A stretch of DNA of 64,000 nucleotides, taken from Epilithonimonas arachidiradicis. Its GTDB lineage: Bacteria; Bacteroidota; Bacteroidia; Flavobacteriales; Weeksellaceae. The position numbers and the translations under genes were made by a program. Below the pieces are notes generated by a model. It searched no databases. It saw only the letters and a list, made by a program, of their open reading frames with translations, and was not told the DNA's origin. This document shows, piece after piece, positions 17,828 to 26,441 of this stretch (position 1 is the first letter of the stretch; the number at the start of each line of letters is the position of its first letter). The DNA is taken from assembly GCF_003610695.1 (NCBI RefSeq), contig NZ_RAQH01000002.1, positions 62,001-126,000 on the forward strand, given 5' to 3'.

Positions 17828-18287
17828 ATTATTTTTACTCTTACTAGGTAGTTGTTTTGCGGTCAGCTGCGCTTCGACAAGTAATATTTCACCCATTTTT
17901 GTAGGGAGAAATTCTAATATCATTCTAGATACAGATCAGTTAAAATCTGCTCCGGCAAAATTGACGATTGAGGACAAAGCGGTCAATCTGCTCAACCAGT
18001 TGTTCAATACAGATTCTTCTAATAAGAACATGGTTTTAGTCATTAGTAATGAGTCCGATTGTGATTTCACGATGGATATCTCTGGTAATAATCATTACAC
18101 GTTGCCTGTAGGGGCAAAAAAAACAGAAAGCATTGTGGTAGAACAAGGCGCTTACGAGATGAGGTCTCAGGTTTGCAACAGCTATTACAGAGTTAACAAA
18201 ACATTCTCGGAGAACACGCAATTAAGTATAAAATATTCTGTTGTTAAAAATGTTACTCCTGACAATACAATAGCCGGAATCAAATAA
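17820..18287 (+). CDS. DUF6759-like lipoprotein
   Basis: A 155-residue lipoprotein with the lipobox AVSC at residues 14-17, followed by a short linker and a C-terminal domain (from about residue 55) homologous to that of the exported protein at 9235-9795, including both Cys (ESDCDFTM and SQVCNSYY). It overlaps the end of trmB by 8 bases, so the two are probably translated from one message. Its role is unknown; the overlap is not evidence of a role in tRNA methylation. Confidence 0.78.
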   Translation: MNKLFLLLLGSCFAVSCASTSNISPIFVGRNSNIILDTDQLKSAPAKLTIEDKAVNLLNQLFNTDSSNKNMVLVISNESDCDFTMDISGNNHYTLPVGAKKTESIVVEQGAYEMRSQVCNSYYRVNKTFSENTQLSIKYSVVKNVTPDNTIAGIK

Positions 18288-18318
18288 AAAAGCTTCAAAA
18301 TATTTTGAAGCTTTTTTT
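18288..18318. terminator. Bidirectional terminator
   Basis: Inverted repeat around 18289-18314 (AAAGCTTCAAAA and TTTTGAAGCTTT, loop of 2) with an A-run on the left and a T-run on the right. It separates the plus-strand lipoprotein gene from the convergent gene ending at 18339. Confidence 0.8.
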
Positions 18319-18338
18319 ATAAGTTTATATTGTTGATA

Positions 18339-19361
18339 TTATTTTATAACCAACTCGTAGATTCTGCTCCAGTTTTTTCCGGTGATCACCATATTGTCTC
18401 CTTTGAAAGCTATTCCATTCAAAACATCTTCACCTCCAGTTGAACTTTGTTTTACAATATTAGTTAAGTCAAGAATTCCGATAACTTCCCCATTAGCGGG
18501 ATTTATTTGCAAGATAATCGGTTTATGCCAAACGTTGGCGTAGATAGAGCCATTATGGTATTCAAGTTCGTTGATTTGGTCATAACCTTCAGTGTCACTT
18601 GCGACAGCAATTGTTCTTAATATCTTCGAAGGATTTGCCGGATCAAGGAAATAGATTGTTTTTGTTCCGTCGGATAAAATTAAGTTTTTCCCATCATAAG
18701 TCAAACCCCAGCCTTCACCGATGGCTTCCGGATAAGCAAATTCATTTAACAGCTTCAAAGTATTCTTGTCGTAGATAAACCCTTTTTTATTTTGCCAAGT
18801 TAGCTGATATACTTTGTCTCCTACAATTGTGCTTCCTTCAGAGAAAATCTCCTGTGGTTGAGAAACGCTGATAATAGGTTCTGTAGATCCCAGTTTATAA
18901 GTCAAAAGTCTAGATTGCCCGTTTTGCCCATCAGATTCGTAAACAATATCGCCATCAATCTGAAAACCTTGAACAAAGTTTTTCGCGTCGTGTGGATATT
19001 GATTCACAACTTCGTACGAGATTTTTCTGGCTTTAGCTTTCGCAAAAACATTAATTGTTGCATCCTGTGTCAGAACTTCGCCACCTTTTGTTTTGATATT
19101 GAAGGTCACATCATTTTCGCCAAGAGAGAAAAAGTTGGGATCAATAGTCAGGTTGCTGCTTTCCTTATCATTGTAAGAGATGGTAATAGCTTCTGCGTAA
19201 TCCAAAACGTCCTGCGGCAGTTGCAGCTTATCTCCAAAATGGTAACCTTTGTTTTGCTGGCTGATATTGTAGTCGTTCAGCGTATTCAGGATCTCTTTGT
19301 CTTTGTTGCAGCTTGCCAGGATCAGAAGTGCAAAAGCAGATGCTATAAAAATTTTTTTCAT
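18339..19361 (-). CDS. Glutaminyl-peptide cyclotransferase-like lipoprotein
   Basis: A 340-residue lipoprotein with lipobox LASC at residues 15-18. After an N-terminal region of about 125 residues comes the bacterial/plant-type glutaminyl cyclase propeller: QYPHDAKNFVQGFQIDGDIVYES, GWGLTYDGKNLILSDGT (each shown in part) and INELEYHNGSIYANVWHKP are diagnostic. These enzymes convert N-terminal Gln to pyroglutamate. That activity would suit the many T9SS proteins here, since their mature ends often begin with Gln, but this link is inference. The gene is monocistronic and convergent with the DUF6759-like gene. Confidence 0.85.
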   Translation of the reverse strand: MKKIFIASAFALLILASCNKDKEILNTLNDYNISQQNKGYHFGDKLQLPQDVLDYAEAITISYNDKESSNLTIDPNFFSLGENDVTFNIKTKGGEVLTQDATINVFAKAKARKISYEVVNQYPHDAKNFVQGFQIDGDIVYESDGQNGQSRLLTYKLGSTEPIISVSQPQEIFSEGSTIVGDKVYQLTWQNKKGFIYDKNTLKLLNEFAYPEAIGEGWGLTYDGKNLILSDGTKTIYFLDPANPSKILRTIAVASDTEGYDQINELEYHNGSIYANVWHKPIILQINPANGEVIGILDLTNIVKQSSTGGEDVLNGIAFKGDNMVITGKNWSRIYELVIK

Positions 19362-19413
19362 TAGAATTATTATTGATTTTCTGTTTTGATCACAGATTTC
19401 ATTTTTTAAATTA

Positions 19414-19587
19414 ATTGGGCGTGTCCCTTTGCAATTGGGAACAGCGCGCTCGCTTCGCTCGCGCCACTGTTCCCAATTGCAAGCGGGCCGGTCTACGGGC
19501 AGTCGCTCTTGCTGCGGCGAGGAGCTCCAACAATGCCCTGCGCCCTCACGCAGTACTCAACGCTAATGGAACTTAGTAATAAAGTCC
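19414..19587. repeat. GC-rich structured intergenic element with a 16-bp perfect hairpin
   Basis: The 318-base gap between two divergent genes holds no coding frame but a distinct GC-rich block in an AT-rich setting. It starts with GGGCGTGTCCC, then a perfect 16-bp inverted repeat (19429-19444, TTGCAATTGGGAACAG, and 19467-19482) closing a CG-rich loop, then GGGCCGGTCTACGGGC and a further small hairpin CTGCG...CGCAG (19538-19553). I remember intergenic blocks with similar constant ends and a variable hairpin from other Flavobacteriia. It could be a repeated non-autonomous element or an RNA; nothing in the sequence decides which. Confidence 0.6.
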
Positions 19588-19666
19588 TATTATTAACATT
19601 TTGCCAAAAATACGAAATAATAAAAACTAAAATCTCATAAATTTTTCTTAATTAAACATAATAATG

Positions 19667-19674
19667 TAGATTTG
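19667..19674 (+). promoter_or_regulatory. -7 box next to the folA start codon
   Basis: TAGATTTG fits TAnnTTTG and ends only 5 bases before the ATG at 19680. Transcription would start at or next to the A of the start codon, so folA could be expressed as a leaderless message. No good upstream TTG box was found at the usual distance. Confidence 0.4.
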
Positions 19675-19679
19675 TAGAT

Positions 19680-20174
19680 ATGATTACGATAATTGCTGCT
19701 ATTGGAAATAACAATGCTTTGGGAAAAGACAACCAGTTACTTTGGCGTCTACCAAAAGATCTGAAACATTTCAAAACACTGACAGAGAATCATCCCGTCG
19801 TCATGGGACGCAAAACCTATGAGAGTATTGGAAAAGCATTGCCCAATCGTACCAATATTGTTGTCAGCAGAAAACCCGATTGGTTTTCGGAAGATATTCT
19901 GATTGTTTCCACACTCAAAGAAGCGCTCAAGTTTGCCAAGAAAATCAATGAAAATTTTTTTGTGATTGGCGGCGGCGAGATCTACAAGCAGACAATGGAT
20001 GTTGCGGATAAATTGGAAATCACGCATGTCAAAGCAGATTTTGAAGCCGATACTTTTTTTCCGAAAATCGATCCCAAAATCTGGCAGAAAACAGACGAAG
20101 AATGTCATTCCAAAGATGATAAGAATGATTACGACTTCTGTTTCCAGACATTTGAAAAAATTAATAAAAATTAA
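19680..20174 (+). CDS. folA: Dihydrofolate reductase
   Basis: DHFR reduces dihydrofolate to tetrahydrofolate with NADPH. The 164-residue protein opens ITIIAAIGNNNALGKDNQLLWRLPKDLKHF, of which LLWRLPKDLKHF carries the catalytic acidic residue (D27-type) and the substrate-binding helix; VVMGRKTYESIG and NIVVSRKPDW contact the cofactor, and VIGGGEIYKQ is the conserved GGGxIY. Length and motifs are typical. recR follows 43 bases downstream. Confidence 0.96.
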   Translation: MITIIAAIGNNNALGKDNQLLWRLPKDLKHFKTLTENHPVVMGRKTYESIGKALPNRTNIVVSRKPDWFSEDILIVSTLKEALKFAKKINENFFVIGGGEIYKQTMDVADKLEITHVKADFEADTFFPKIDPKIWQKTDEECHSKDDKNDYDFCFQTFEKINKN

Positions 20175-20217
20175 ATTTCCTACCAGATTCTAAACCACCG
20201 AATCTGCTTCTTAAATA

Positions 20218-20829
20218 ATGGACTATCCAAGCAAAGTTTTATCGAAAGCGGTTGAAGAGATTGCAGGCTTGCCGGGTATTGGTAAAAAATCGGCGCTTCG
20301 TTTGGCGTTGCATCTGCTTCGTCAGCCAGCTTCTCAAGGTATTTCTTTGGGAACGTCTATACAAAACTTAGTTACAGATATCAAGTATTGTAAAGAATGT
20401 CACAACTTTTCAGATTCGGATGTTTGTGATATCTGCAGCGATGAAAAAAGAAATGATGAACTGCTCTGCATCGTAGAAGATGTGAGAGATGTGATGGCGA
20501 TTGAGAATACGGGCAAGTACAAAGGAAAATATTTGGTTTTGGGTGGTAAGATCTCTCCGATGGAAGGTATTGGGCCAAGCCAGCTGAGAATCGGAAGTAT
20601 AGAAAAAAAACTAAACGAAGGTGTTGTAAAAGAATTGATTTTTGCGCTTAGCGCAACCATGGAAGGTGATACAACAGCTTATTACATTTATAAAAAATTT
20701 AAGAGTTTGCAGGTAATGTTCTCAAGCATCGCCCGAGGGATTGCTGTAGGTGATGAGTTGGAGTATGCGGATGAAATCTCTCTGGGAAGATCTATTACCA
20801 ACAGGACTGCTTATAACGAAGCCGGCTAA
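20218..20829 (+). CDS. recR: Recombination mediator RecR
   Basis: RecR works with RecO and RecF to load RecA on single-stranded gaps. The 203-residue protein has a helix-hairpin-helix (LPGIGKKSALRLALHLL, residues 18-34), a four-Cys zinc finger at C58, C61, C70 and C73, and a Toprim domain starting LCIVEDVRDVMAIE. The next gene starts on the second A of the TAA stop codon, so the glycosyltransferase is translationally coupled to it. Confidence 0.96.
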   Translation: MDYPSKVLSKAVEEIAGLPGIGKKSALRLALHLLRQPASQGISLGTSIQNLVTDIKYCKECHNFSDSDVCDICSDEKRNDELLCIVEDVRDVMAIENTGKYKGKYLVLGGKISPMEGIGPSQLRIGSIEKKLNEGVVKELIFALSATMEGDTTAYYIYKKFKSLQVMFSSIARGIAVGDELEYADEISLGRSITNRTAYNEAG

Positions 20830-21662
20830 TGAAAGTAAGTGTCATCATTGTTCATTATCAAGTGAAGGATCTCTTGCGGAATTGTATCCTTTCGATTAAA
20901 AAATATTTTCAGGGTTTTGAATACGAGATTATTGTTGTAGATAATAATTCTCCCGATTCTGCGTGGAAATCACTGATGTCTGAATTTCCTGAAGCTAATT
21001 TTATCAGCCTCGACAAAAATTATGGTTTCTCAAAAGCCAACAATATTGGTGTCAATTCGGCAAAAGGAAAGTATGTTTACATTCTGAATCCAGATACGGA
21101 AATCGAAGGTGATTATTTTAAAGAAGTCCTGGATTTTGCTGATTCTAAAGAAAAATTTGGAGCTCTAGGTCTTAGAATGCACAATCTTGAGGGTGCATTT
21201 TTACCAGAAAGTAAAAGATCTGTTCCCGCTTTGGTTAATTCGTTTGAAAAATTATTTACTTCGTTCAGTAACAGTACCAAAACTTATTATAGGAATGACG
21301 TTGGTGAGTTTGATATTGCTGAAGTGGAAATCATGACTGGTGCCAATCTTCTGATGAAAAAGTCTGTTTATGAAGAAGTCGGCGGATTCGATGAGCAGTA
21401 TTTTATGTACGGAGAAGATATTGATCTTTGTTATACGATACTGAGAAGAGGCTACAAAAATTTCTATTACGGTAAATATTCAATTCTGCATTATAAAGGT
21501 GAAAGCACGGTTAGAGATCGGGTTTATCTTGATCGGTTTTTCGGAGCAATGGATATTTTTATCAAAAAATATTATAGGAAGCAAAAACCGTTTCAGTACA
21601 TTTTGATGAAGTTGGGATTAAAGTTGAAATACTTTATTGAAAAAATGAAAATTAAAAATTAA
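20829..21662 (+). CDS. Glycosyltransferase family 2 protein
   Basis: A 277-residue GT-A glycosyltransferase. The start VSVIIVHYQVKDLLRNCILSI and VVDNNSPDSAW form the nucleotide-sugar binding region, LNPDTEIEGDY stands at the DxD position, and MTGANLLMKKSVYEEVGGFDEQYFMYGEDIDLC (GGFDEQ and GEDIDL especially) is typical of the rhamnosyltransferase-like GT2 group. No membrane segments. The target is probably a cell-surface polysaccharide, but donor and acceptor are unknown. It overlaps recR at its start codon. Confidence 0.88.
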   Translation: MKVSVIIVHYQVKDLLRNCILSIKKYFQGFEYEIIVVDNNSPDSAWKSLMSEFPEANFISLDKNYGFSKANNIGVNSAKGKYVYILNPDTEIEGDYFKEVLDFADSKEKFGALGLRMHNLEGAFLPESKRSVPALVNSFEKLFTSFSNSTKTYYRNDVGEFDIAEVEIMTGANLLMKKSVYEEVGGFDEQYFMYGEDIDLCYTILRRGYKNFYYGKYSILHYKGESTVRDRVYLDRFFGAMDIFIKKYYRKQKPFQYILMKLGLKLKYFIEKMKIKN

Positions 21663-22174
21663 TCCTCCTTCTCAATCGGAAGGGTGGATTCCTCCGCAAA
21701 TTTCCTCAACAGATTCATTTCTTCTTTACCTTTAAGTTGCCCAAATCTTGCAGCAGCATACGTTATTCCGATGAAAACCAAAACTACAAACGAACAAGGC
21801 AGTGCCCAGGGATAATTGTTGGAATTAATTTGTTTTTCTACATAGTAAAGCGTGAAAAATGTCATCCAGGCGACTGTGAAAAGGAAGTAGAGGAACATGA
21901 AAAATGTCCAAACAGCCGAGCTTGGACCGAAGATTCCCCGGATAACAGTGATGTCGTCTTCTTTTTCGATTCTAAGCGCAAGATTAGGCTTCCAGTAGTT
22001 TTCGTCTTCAGTTTTTACAAAAATGGTTGCTACTTCACGATTGATATTCCCATAGAACTTATCTCGATTTTCATCGAGGTATTTTCTAAGGTTAACTTCG
22101 TATTCCTCTGGAGAGAGGTTGGTGCAAAGCTTAAATCGTGGTCTGTTTCTTATGCTGTTCAGTGTTTCGTTCAT
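21659..22174 (-). CDS. Membrane protein with two transmembrane segments
   Basis: No family recognised. The 171-residue protein has a soluble N-terminal half rich in charged residues (LSPEEYEVNLRKYLDENRDKF), then two hydrophobic segments (about residues 88-110 and 123-142) and a charged tail ending PIEKED. It overlaps the end of the convergent glycosyltransferase gene by 4 bases. It follows the aspartyl protease gene on the same strand with a gap of about 30 bases, so the two are probably cotranscribed. Confidence 0.65.
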   Translation of the reverse strand: MNETLNSIRNRPRFKLCTNLSPEEYEVNLRKYLDENRDKFYGNINREVATIFVKTEDENYWKPNLALRIEKEDDITVIRGIFGPSSAVWTFFMFLYFLFTVAWMTFFTLYYVEKQINSNNYPWALPCSFVVLVFIGITYAAARFGQLKGKEEMNLLRKFAEESTLPIEKED

Positions 22175-22203
22175 AGTCTTTTTTTGAAATTCTGTTCCAA
22201 TAA

Positions 22204-23535
22204 TTATTCCTCTATATAAGGAATCGGATCTTCCAGGGTGAATTCGACTTTAATTGGCAGATTGTTTCTTTTGATTTCGAGTTTTATTTTTCTGCTGGTA
22301 TCCGTTTTCAGGATCGAATGGATTTTACTCATTGTCATTTCCTTTGTCGGTTTATTGTCAATCGTGACCAATTGATCATTTTTCAGAATTCCTGCTTTCT
22401 GTGCCGGCGAGTCTTTTCTTGTTCCGGAAACGATGAAAACAGGTTTCAAAGAGAATTTATATTGAAATTTATCACTATTATCCAGTACATTGATTTCATT
22501 TCCGGCAGAATTTTTTTTCGCTGTTTCCACTTTTACCTGTTCTTGTTCCCAGATCAGTCCGTCCTGTTTTATTTCTAATCCGCTTCCGTCAATCAGGAAA
22601 GGATCGTTCAGGTGTTGGTTGGGTTTGAAATAGATCTTATTTCCAGGATAGTCAAAAACAACATAAAAACGTCTCAGGATTTCTGAGCCAATAGAGCCTT
22701 TTCTATCTTTTACCAGATTCAGATGCTGGATAGAAAACTCATCCGGCATTGCTGCAATTGGTTTGTTTAGCTGGAAATTACCGATTGATAAAGAATTAAT
22801 TCTGCTTCTTTTCCCAAAAATATCACCACTGAAACCTCTACCCAAAAAATCATCAATATTCGGACGGTTATAAACAAAATCCTTGATAAGAATCGGAAAC
22901 AGCCATACCGAATCTGTATTGCCAAGGTCAAGCAATAGTTTTGAGCTTTGCTTTTCGTGCTTCATTTCCACATCAGCATACATATAAGGCTTGTTGAGTT
23001 CCACGCTCATCGGGAAGTCGGCATACTTTTTAATACGTTTTGGAAACTTGGAATTGTCTTTATAAACCGTGATCGTTTTATTTTTGTAATTAATTTCAAT
23101 CGGATGATTTTTGAAAAAATAATAACCAATAATGCCATTCACGGGAATTCCGATGTCTTGGGAAATGTTAAAATCCTCATCCAGAACAATGAAAACTGTA
23201 TGCGATCTGTCCACAAAATGTTCTCCAATCCTGATATTATTTTTAATAGACTTCAAAGCTTCGACACTTACCGTTTCACCCAAGCCTCTGAAAGTAATTT
23301 TCTCAATATTTTTAAAATCAACTTCTTTATTTTCCAAGCTGAATAATAATGTTTCCGAGATTCCGGAGTCCAGCATAAAGTTCAATTCAACACCATTAAC
23401 GTTCATCGGAACAAAAATGAGATTATTGATTAACTTGAATTTGATAACCGTTTTTTCAGAATTTTCCAGCACAAAGCCTTCCTGGGCGAAGATCCAGAAG
23501 CTCCATAACAGACAAAAAAACAATTTGAATTTCAT
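22204..23535 (-). CDS. Exported retropepsin-like aspartyl protease with PDZ domain
   Basis: A 443-residue protein with a signal peptide (MKFKLFFCLLWSFWIFAQ). Two aspartyl-protease-like repeats follow: NFMLDSGISETLLF in the first and LLLDLGNTDSVWLF in the second, where the usual DSG/DTG is DLG; IGYYFFKNHPIEINYKNKTI and GSEILRRFYVVFDYPGNKIYF are the matching flap-end segments of each lobe. A C-terminal PDZ domain (about residues 365-430) has GTRKDSPAQKAGILKNDQLVTID. This combination is common in Bacteroidota and fits a periplasmic or surface peptidase. The DLG variant may affect activity. Confidence 0.82.
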   Translation of the reverse strand: MKFKLFFCLLWSFWIFAQEGFVLENSEKTVIKFKLINNLIFVPMNVNGVELNFMLDSGISETLLFSLENKEVDFKNIEKITFRGLGETVSVEALKSIKNNIRIGEHFVDRSHTVFIVLDEDFNISQDIGIPVNGIIGYYFFKNHPIEINYKNKTITVYKDNSKFPKRIKKYADFPMSVELNKPYMYADVEMKHEKQSSKLLLDLGNTDSVWLFPILIKDFVYNRPNIDDFLGRGFSGDIFGKRSRINSLSIGNFQLNKPIAAMPDEFSIQHLNLVKDRKGSIGSEILRRFYVVFDYPGNKIYFKPNQHLNDPFLIDGSGLEIKQDGLIWEQEQVKVETAKKNSAGNEINVLDNSDKFQYKFSLKPVFIVSGTRKDSPAQKAGILKNDQLVTIDNKPTKEMTMSKIHSILKTDTSRKIKLEIKRNNLPIKVEFTLEDPIPYIEE

Positions 23536-23717
23536 AACATCAAATTACTTATAATTTTTATACAAGTATAATAATTCTATTGTTAGTTTTAAATATAATT
23601 TATGTATTACTTAATTTATTTAATTTTTTAATCTATAAAATGGAATGTTATTTGATATGTTTTTATTCAATTTTAAAAATTGTTATCAATCGTTTAATTC
23701 AAATTTATTTTATTGTT

Positions 23718-24545
23718 ATGAAAAATCTATTACATGCATTCGGGAAAGATCACTTAGACGAAGTTGTATTTGCAAATAGAAATAAAGCTTATGGCGCTTA
23801 TGCTCTTAGAAACGAATATTCCAGCCAGTTAACGAAGGCCTTGTTCGTAGGAGTCACTTTTTTTGCGTCGTTGTCAATTGTTCCATTGATTGTATCATCA
23901 TTTGAAACCAGGCTACCTGTTACAAAAGAATATACGGAACATGAATTCGTTCCAATTAATGAGCCTATTGATACTCCGAAGCCAACGCCAACTTCTACTG
24001 TTCCTCAAAAAGTTAAAACTGTCGAGTCTACAAACTATACGCCAGTGAGAGTAGTGAAAAATGATAAACCTGTACCTACAGAAGAAGACAAAAAAAATGC
24101 TGCTGTTAGCTCTGTTACATCCCCAGGAGTAGAAACTACGCTTCCTGTAGCACCGCCAATCCAGACAGGGCCTCCGGCAACACACTATACGCCAGCCGCG
24201 CCGCCAGTTGCACCCGTTGAAGATCCTGACAAAATAAGAACCGGATCTGAAGTAGATGTAGCAGCGGATTTTAAAGGTGGAATCAACGCTTTCCGCCAAA
24301 AAGTGTCTCAGAATTTTGATACAGAATCAGTGGATCATTCAGGGATGGTTTCAGGGATTATCACTTTTGTAGTGGAAAGAGACGGAAGTATTACAAATAT
24401 CAAAGTAACAGGGCAAAATGCAGATTTTAACAAAGAAGCTGAAAGAACTGTAAAATCTATAAAAACAAAATGGACTCCAGCTCAGCTGAATGGTAAAACC
24501 GTAAGATCATCCTTCAGAATGCCCATTTCCATGAGAATCGAATAA
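23718..24545 (+). CDS. TonB-like energy transducer
   Basis: The ATG at 23718 is chosen because MKNLLHAFGKDHLDEVVFANRNKAYGAYALR is the usual start of flavobacterial TonB proteins (short form FANRNKAYGAY); the open frame upstream adds 46 AT-rich codons of doubtful coding value. The 275-residue protein has one membrane segment (about 37-57), a Pro/Thr/Val-rich periplasmic spacer (80-175) and a C-terminal TonB domain with GGINAFRQKVSQNF and GIITFVVERDGSITNIKVTG. It passes proton-motive energy from ExbB/ExbD to outer-membrane transporters; no exbBD genes are in the window. Confidence 0.88.
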   Translation: MKNLLHAFGKDHLDEVVFANRNKAYGAYALRNEYSSQLTKALFVGVTFFASLSIVPLIVSSFETRLPVTKEYTEHEFVPINEPIDTPKPTPTSTVPQKVKTVESTNYTPVRVVKNDKPVPTEEDKKNAAVSSVTSPGVETTLPVAPPIQTGPPATHYTPAAPPVAPVEDPDKIRTGSEVDVAADFKGGINAFRQKVSQNFDTESVDHSGMVSGIITFVVERDGSITNIKVTGQNADFNKEAERTVKSIKTKWTPAQLNGKTVRSSFRMPISMRIE

Positions 24546-24591
24546 ATTGATTGTCAATGTGATATTGATATCAAATTAATTAGAGTTTTAT

Positions 24592-24632
24592 AATTATCCA
24601 CATTTTTAAACGAAATGTGGATAATTTTTTTA
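24592..24632 (+). terminator. Terminator after the tonB-like gene
   Basis: Perfect 14-bp inverted repeat AATTATCCACATTT (24592-24605) and its complement (24613-24626), followed by T-rich sequence. Confidence 0.8.
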
Positions 24633-24733
24633 TTTGTCAAGTTATTAATTAACAATACTTTAACGGCTGCTTGCGTTTTTCAAAACATTCTACGTGCTAA
24701 AAAATTGTATTTTTGATGATTAAATTATTGTTT

Positions 24734-25507
24734 ATGGGAAAAATTATAGGCGTTGCGAATCAGAAAGGAGGCGTTGGTAAAACAACAACTGCGGTCAATC
24801 TGGCATCAGCTTTGGGTGTTTTGGAAAAAAGAGTTCTTTTGATAGATGCCGATCCACAGGCCAATGCAACTTCTGGCTTGGGCGTGGAAGAGGTTAATTT
24901 TTCTACCTATAATTTATTGGAGCACAGTGCAGAGGCTACAAAATGTATTTTGCCAACCAGTTCTCCAAACGTTGATATTATCCCTTCACACATAGATTTG
25001 GTAGCGGCAGAGATAGAATTGGTTGATCGTGAAAATCGGGAGTATATGATGCGCGAAGCATTAAAATCGATTAAAGATCAATACGATTATATCATTATCG
25101 ATTGTGCGCCTAGTTTAGGTTTGATTACCATTAATGCTTTAACAGCCGCAGATTCTGTGATAATTCCGATCCAGTGCGAGTATTTTGCTTTGGAAGGATT
25201 AGGGAAATTGCTGAACACGATTAAGAACGTTCAGAAAATCCACAATCAGGACCTGGATATAGAAGGCTTATTATTGACGATGTATGACAGCCGTTTGAGA
25301 TTGTCCAATCAGGTAGTGGAAGAAGTCAATTCCCATTTCCCGGAAATGGTTTTTGAAACCATCATCAGCAGAAATGTCCGTTTGAGCGAAGCGCCAAGTT
25401 TCGGAGAAAGTATCCTGAAATATGATGCAGAAAGCAAAGGTGCGATTCAATATATTCAGTTAGCAGAGGAAGTGCTTTTGAAGAACGAGAAATTAGTTAA
25501 AAATTAA
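24734..25507 (+). CDS. parA: Chromosome partitioning ATPase ParA
   Basis: The ATG at 24734 is chosen so that the protein starts GKIIGVANQKGGVGKTT, with the deviant Walker A box of ParA/Soj at residues 11-18; the frame to 24713 adds seven residues of no family character. Other ATPase motifs are LIDADPQANATSGLG and IIDCAPSLGLITINAL. 257 residues, as usual for chromosomal ParA. It moves ParB-parS complexes along the nucleoid. parB follows 49 bases downstream. A TATTTTTG box at 24708-24715 may be its -7 element. Confidence 0.95.
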   Translation: MGKIIGVANQKGGVGKTTTAVNLASALGVLEKRVLLIDADPQANATSGLGVEEVNFSTYNLLEHSAEATKCILPTSSPNVDIIPSHIDLVAAEIELVDRENREYMMREALKSIKDQYDYIIIDCAPSLGLITINALTAADSVIIPIQCEYFALEGLGKLLNTIKNVQKIHNQDLDIEGLLLTMYDSRLRLSNQVVEEVNSHFPEMVFETIISRNVRLSEAPSFGESILKYDAESKGAIQYIQLAEEVLLKNEKLVKN

Positions 25508-25556
25508 AATGATCTTGAGATAAGTTTATCTATTATCATTAATTATCATTTATAAA

Positions 25557-26441
25557 ATGAGAGACAAAACAAGAGCAATGGGTCGTGGTCTAGGCGCGAT
25601 TCTAAATGCTGAAAGTAAAACCAACATCAATTCGGCTTCCGATGAAGGTGCAAAAACACTGGTAGGGAACATCGTTGAGGTGGCTATTGAGGATATCTAT
25701 CCCAACCCAAATCAGCCAAGAACTTATTTTGATGAGAAAGCATTAAGCGATCTTGCGGAATCTATTAAAAGTCTTGGAATTATCCAGCCGGTTACATTGC
25801 GAAAAGACGGAGCAAAATTCGAAATTATCTCCGGGGAAAGACGTTACAGAGCTTCTAAGATTGCCGGACTCAAATCTATTCCTGCTTATATCCGTTTGGT
25901 TAACGATCAGGAATTGCTGGAAATGGCTTTGGTAGAAAATATCCAGAGAGAAGATCTTGATCCAATTGAGGTGGCATTGACTTACCAGAGACTTTTGGAT
26001 GAGGTTGGAATGACTCAGGAGAATCTGAGCCAACGTGTTGGAAAAGAGAGAAGTACTATTACAAATAGTGTTCGTCTGTTAAAATTGTCACCAGGAATCC
26101 AAAACGGCATCAGAAGCGGGCAGATCTCCGCTGGTCACGGTCGTGCGATTATGGGATTGGATTCTGATGAAAAACGCCAATTGTTATTTGATAAAATTAT
26201 CGAACTCCAATTGAATGTGAGACAAGCTGAGCAACTGGCTGGTCAAATGAAAAATCCACAAGAGAAAGTCATCAAGCAATCTCTGATTCCCAACCACGTT
26301 AAAAAAGCTCAGAAAAACCTCTCGGACATCCTTAACGTCAATGTTGAAATCAAAACTTCAGCAAATGGGAAAAAAGGAAAAATTGTCCTTGATTTTAAAA
26401 ATGAAGAGGAGTTGGAAAGTATTCTGGCTCACATTAGATAA
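25557..26441 (+). CDS. parB: Chromosome partitioning protein ParB
   Basis: ParB binds parS sites, spreads as a CTP-dependent clamp and loads SMC. The 294-residue protein has the N-terminal MGRGLGAIL (ParA-contact region), the CTPase motif GERRYRAS at 93-100, LVENIQREDLDPIEVA, and a helix-turn-helix segment SQRVGKERSTITNSVRLL. A C-terminal dimerisation tail follows. No parS-like 16-base palindrome was noticed in the window. The next gene starts on the base after its stop codon. Confidence 0.95.
   Translation: MRDKTRAMGRGLGAILNAESKTNINSASDEGAKTLVGNIVEVAIEDIYPNPNQPRTYFDEKALSDLAESIKSLGIIQPVTLRKDGAKFEIISGERRYRASKIAGLKSIPAYIRLVNDQELLEMALVENIQREDLDPIEVALTYQRLLDEVGMTQENLSQRVGKERSTITNSVRLLKLSPGIQNGIRSGQISAGHGRAIMGLDSDEKRQLLFDKIIELQLNVRQAEQLAGQMKNPQEKVIKQSLIPNHVKKAQKNLSDILNVNVEIKTSANGKKGKIVLDFKNEEELESILAHIR

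Noticed and set aside
23580-23717. 46-codon N-terminal extension of the TonB-like protein
   Set aside because: Very AT-rich with no sequence expected for the family; the start at 23718 gives the standard TonB N-terminus.
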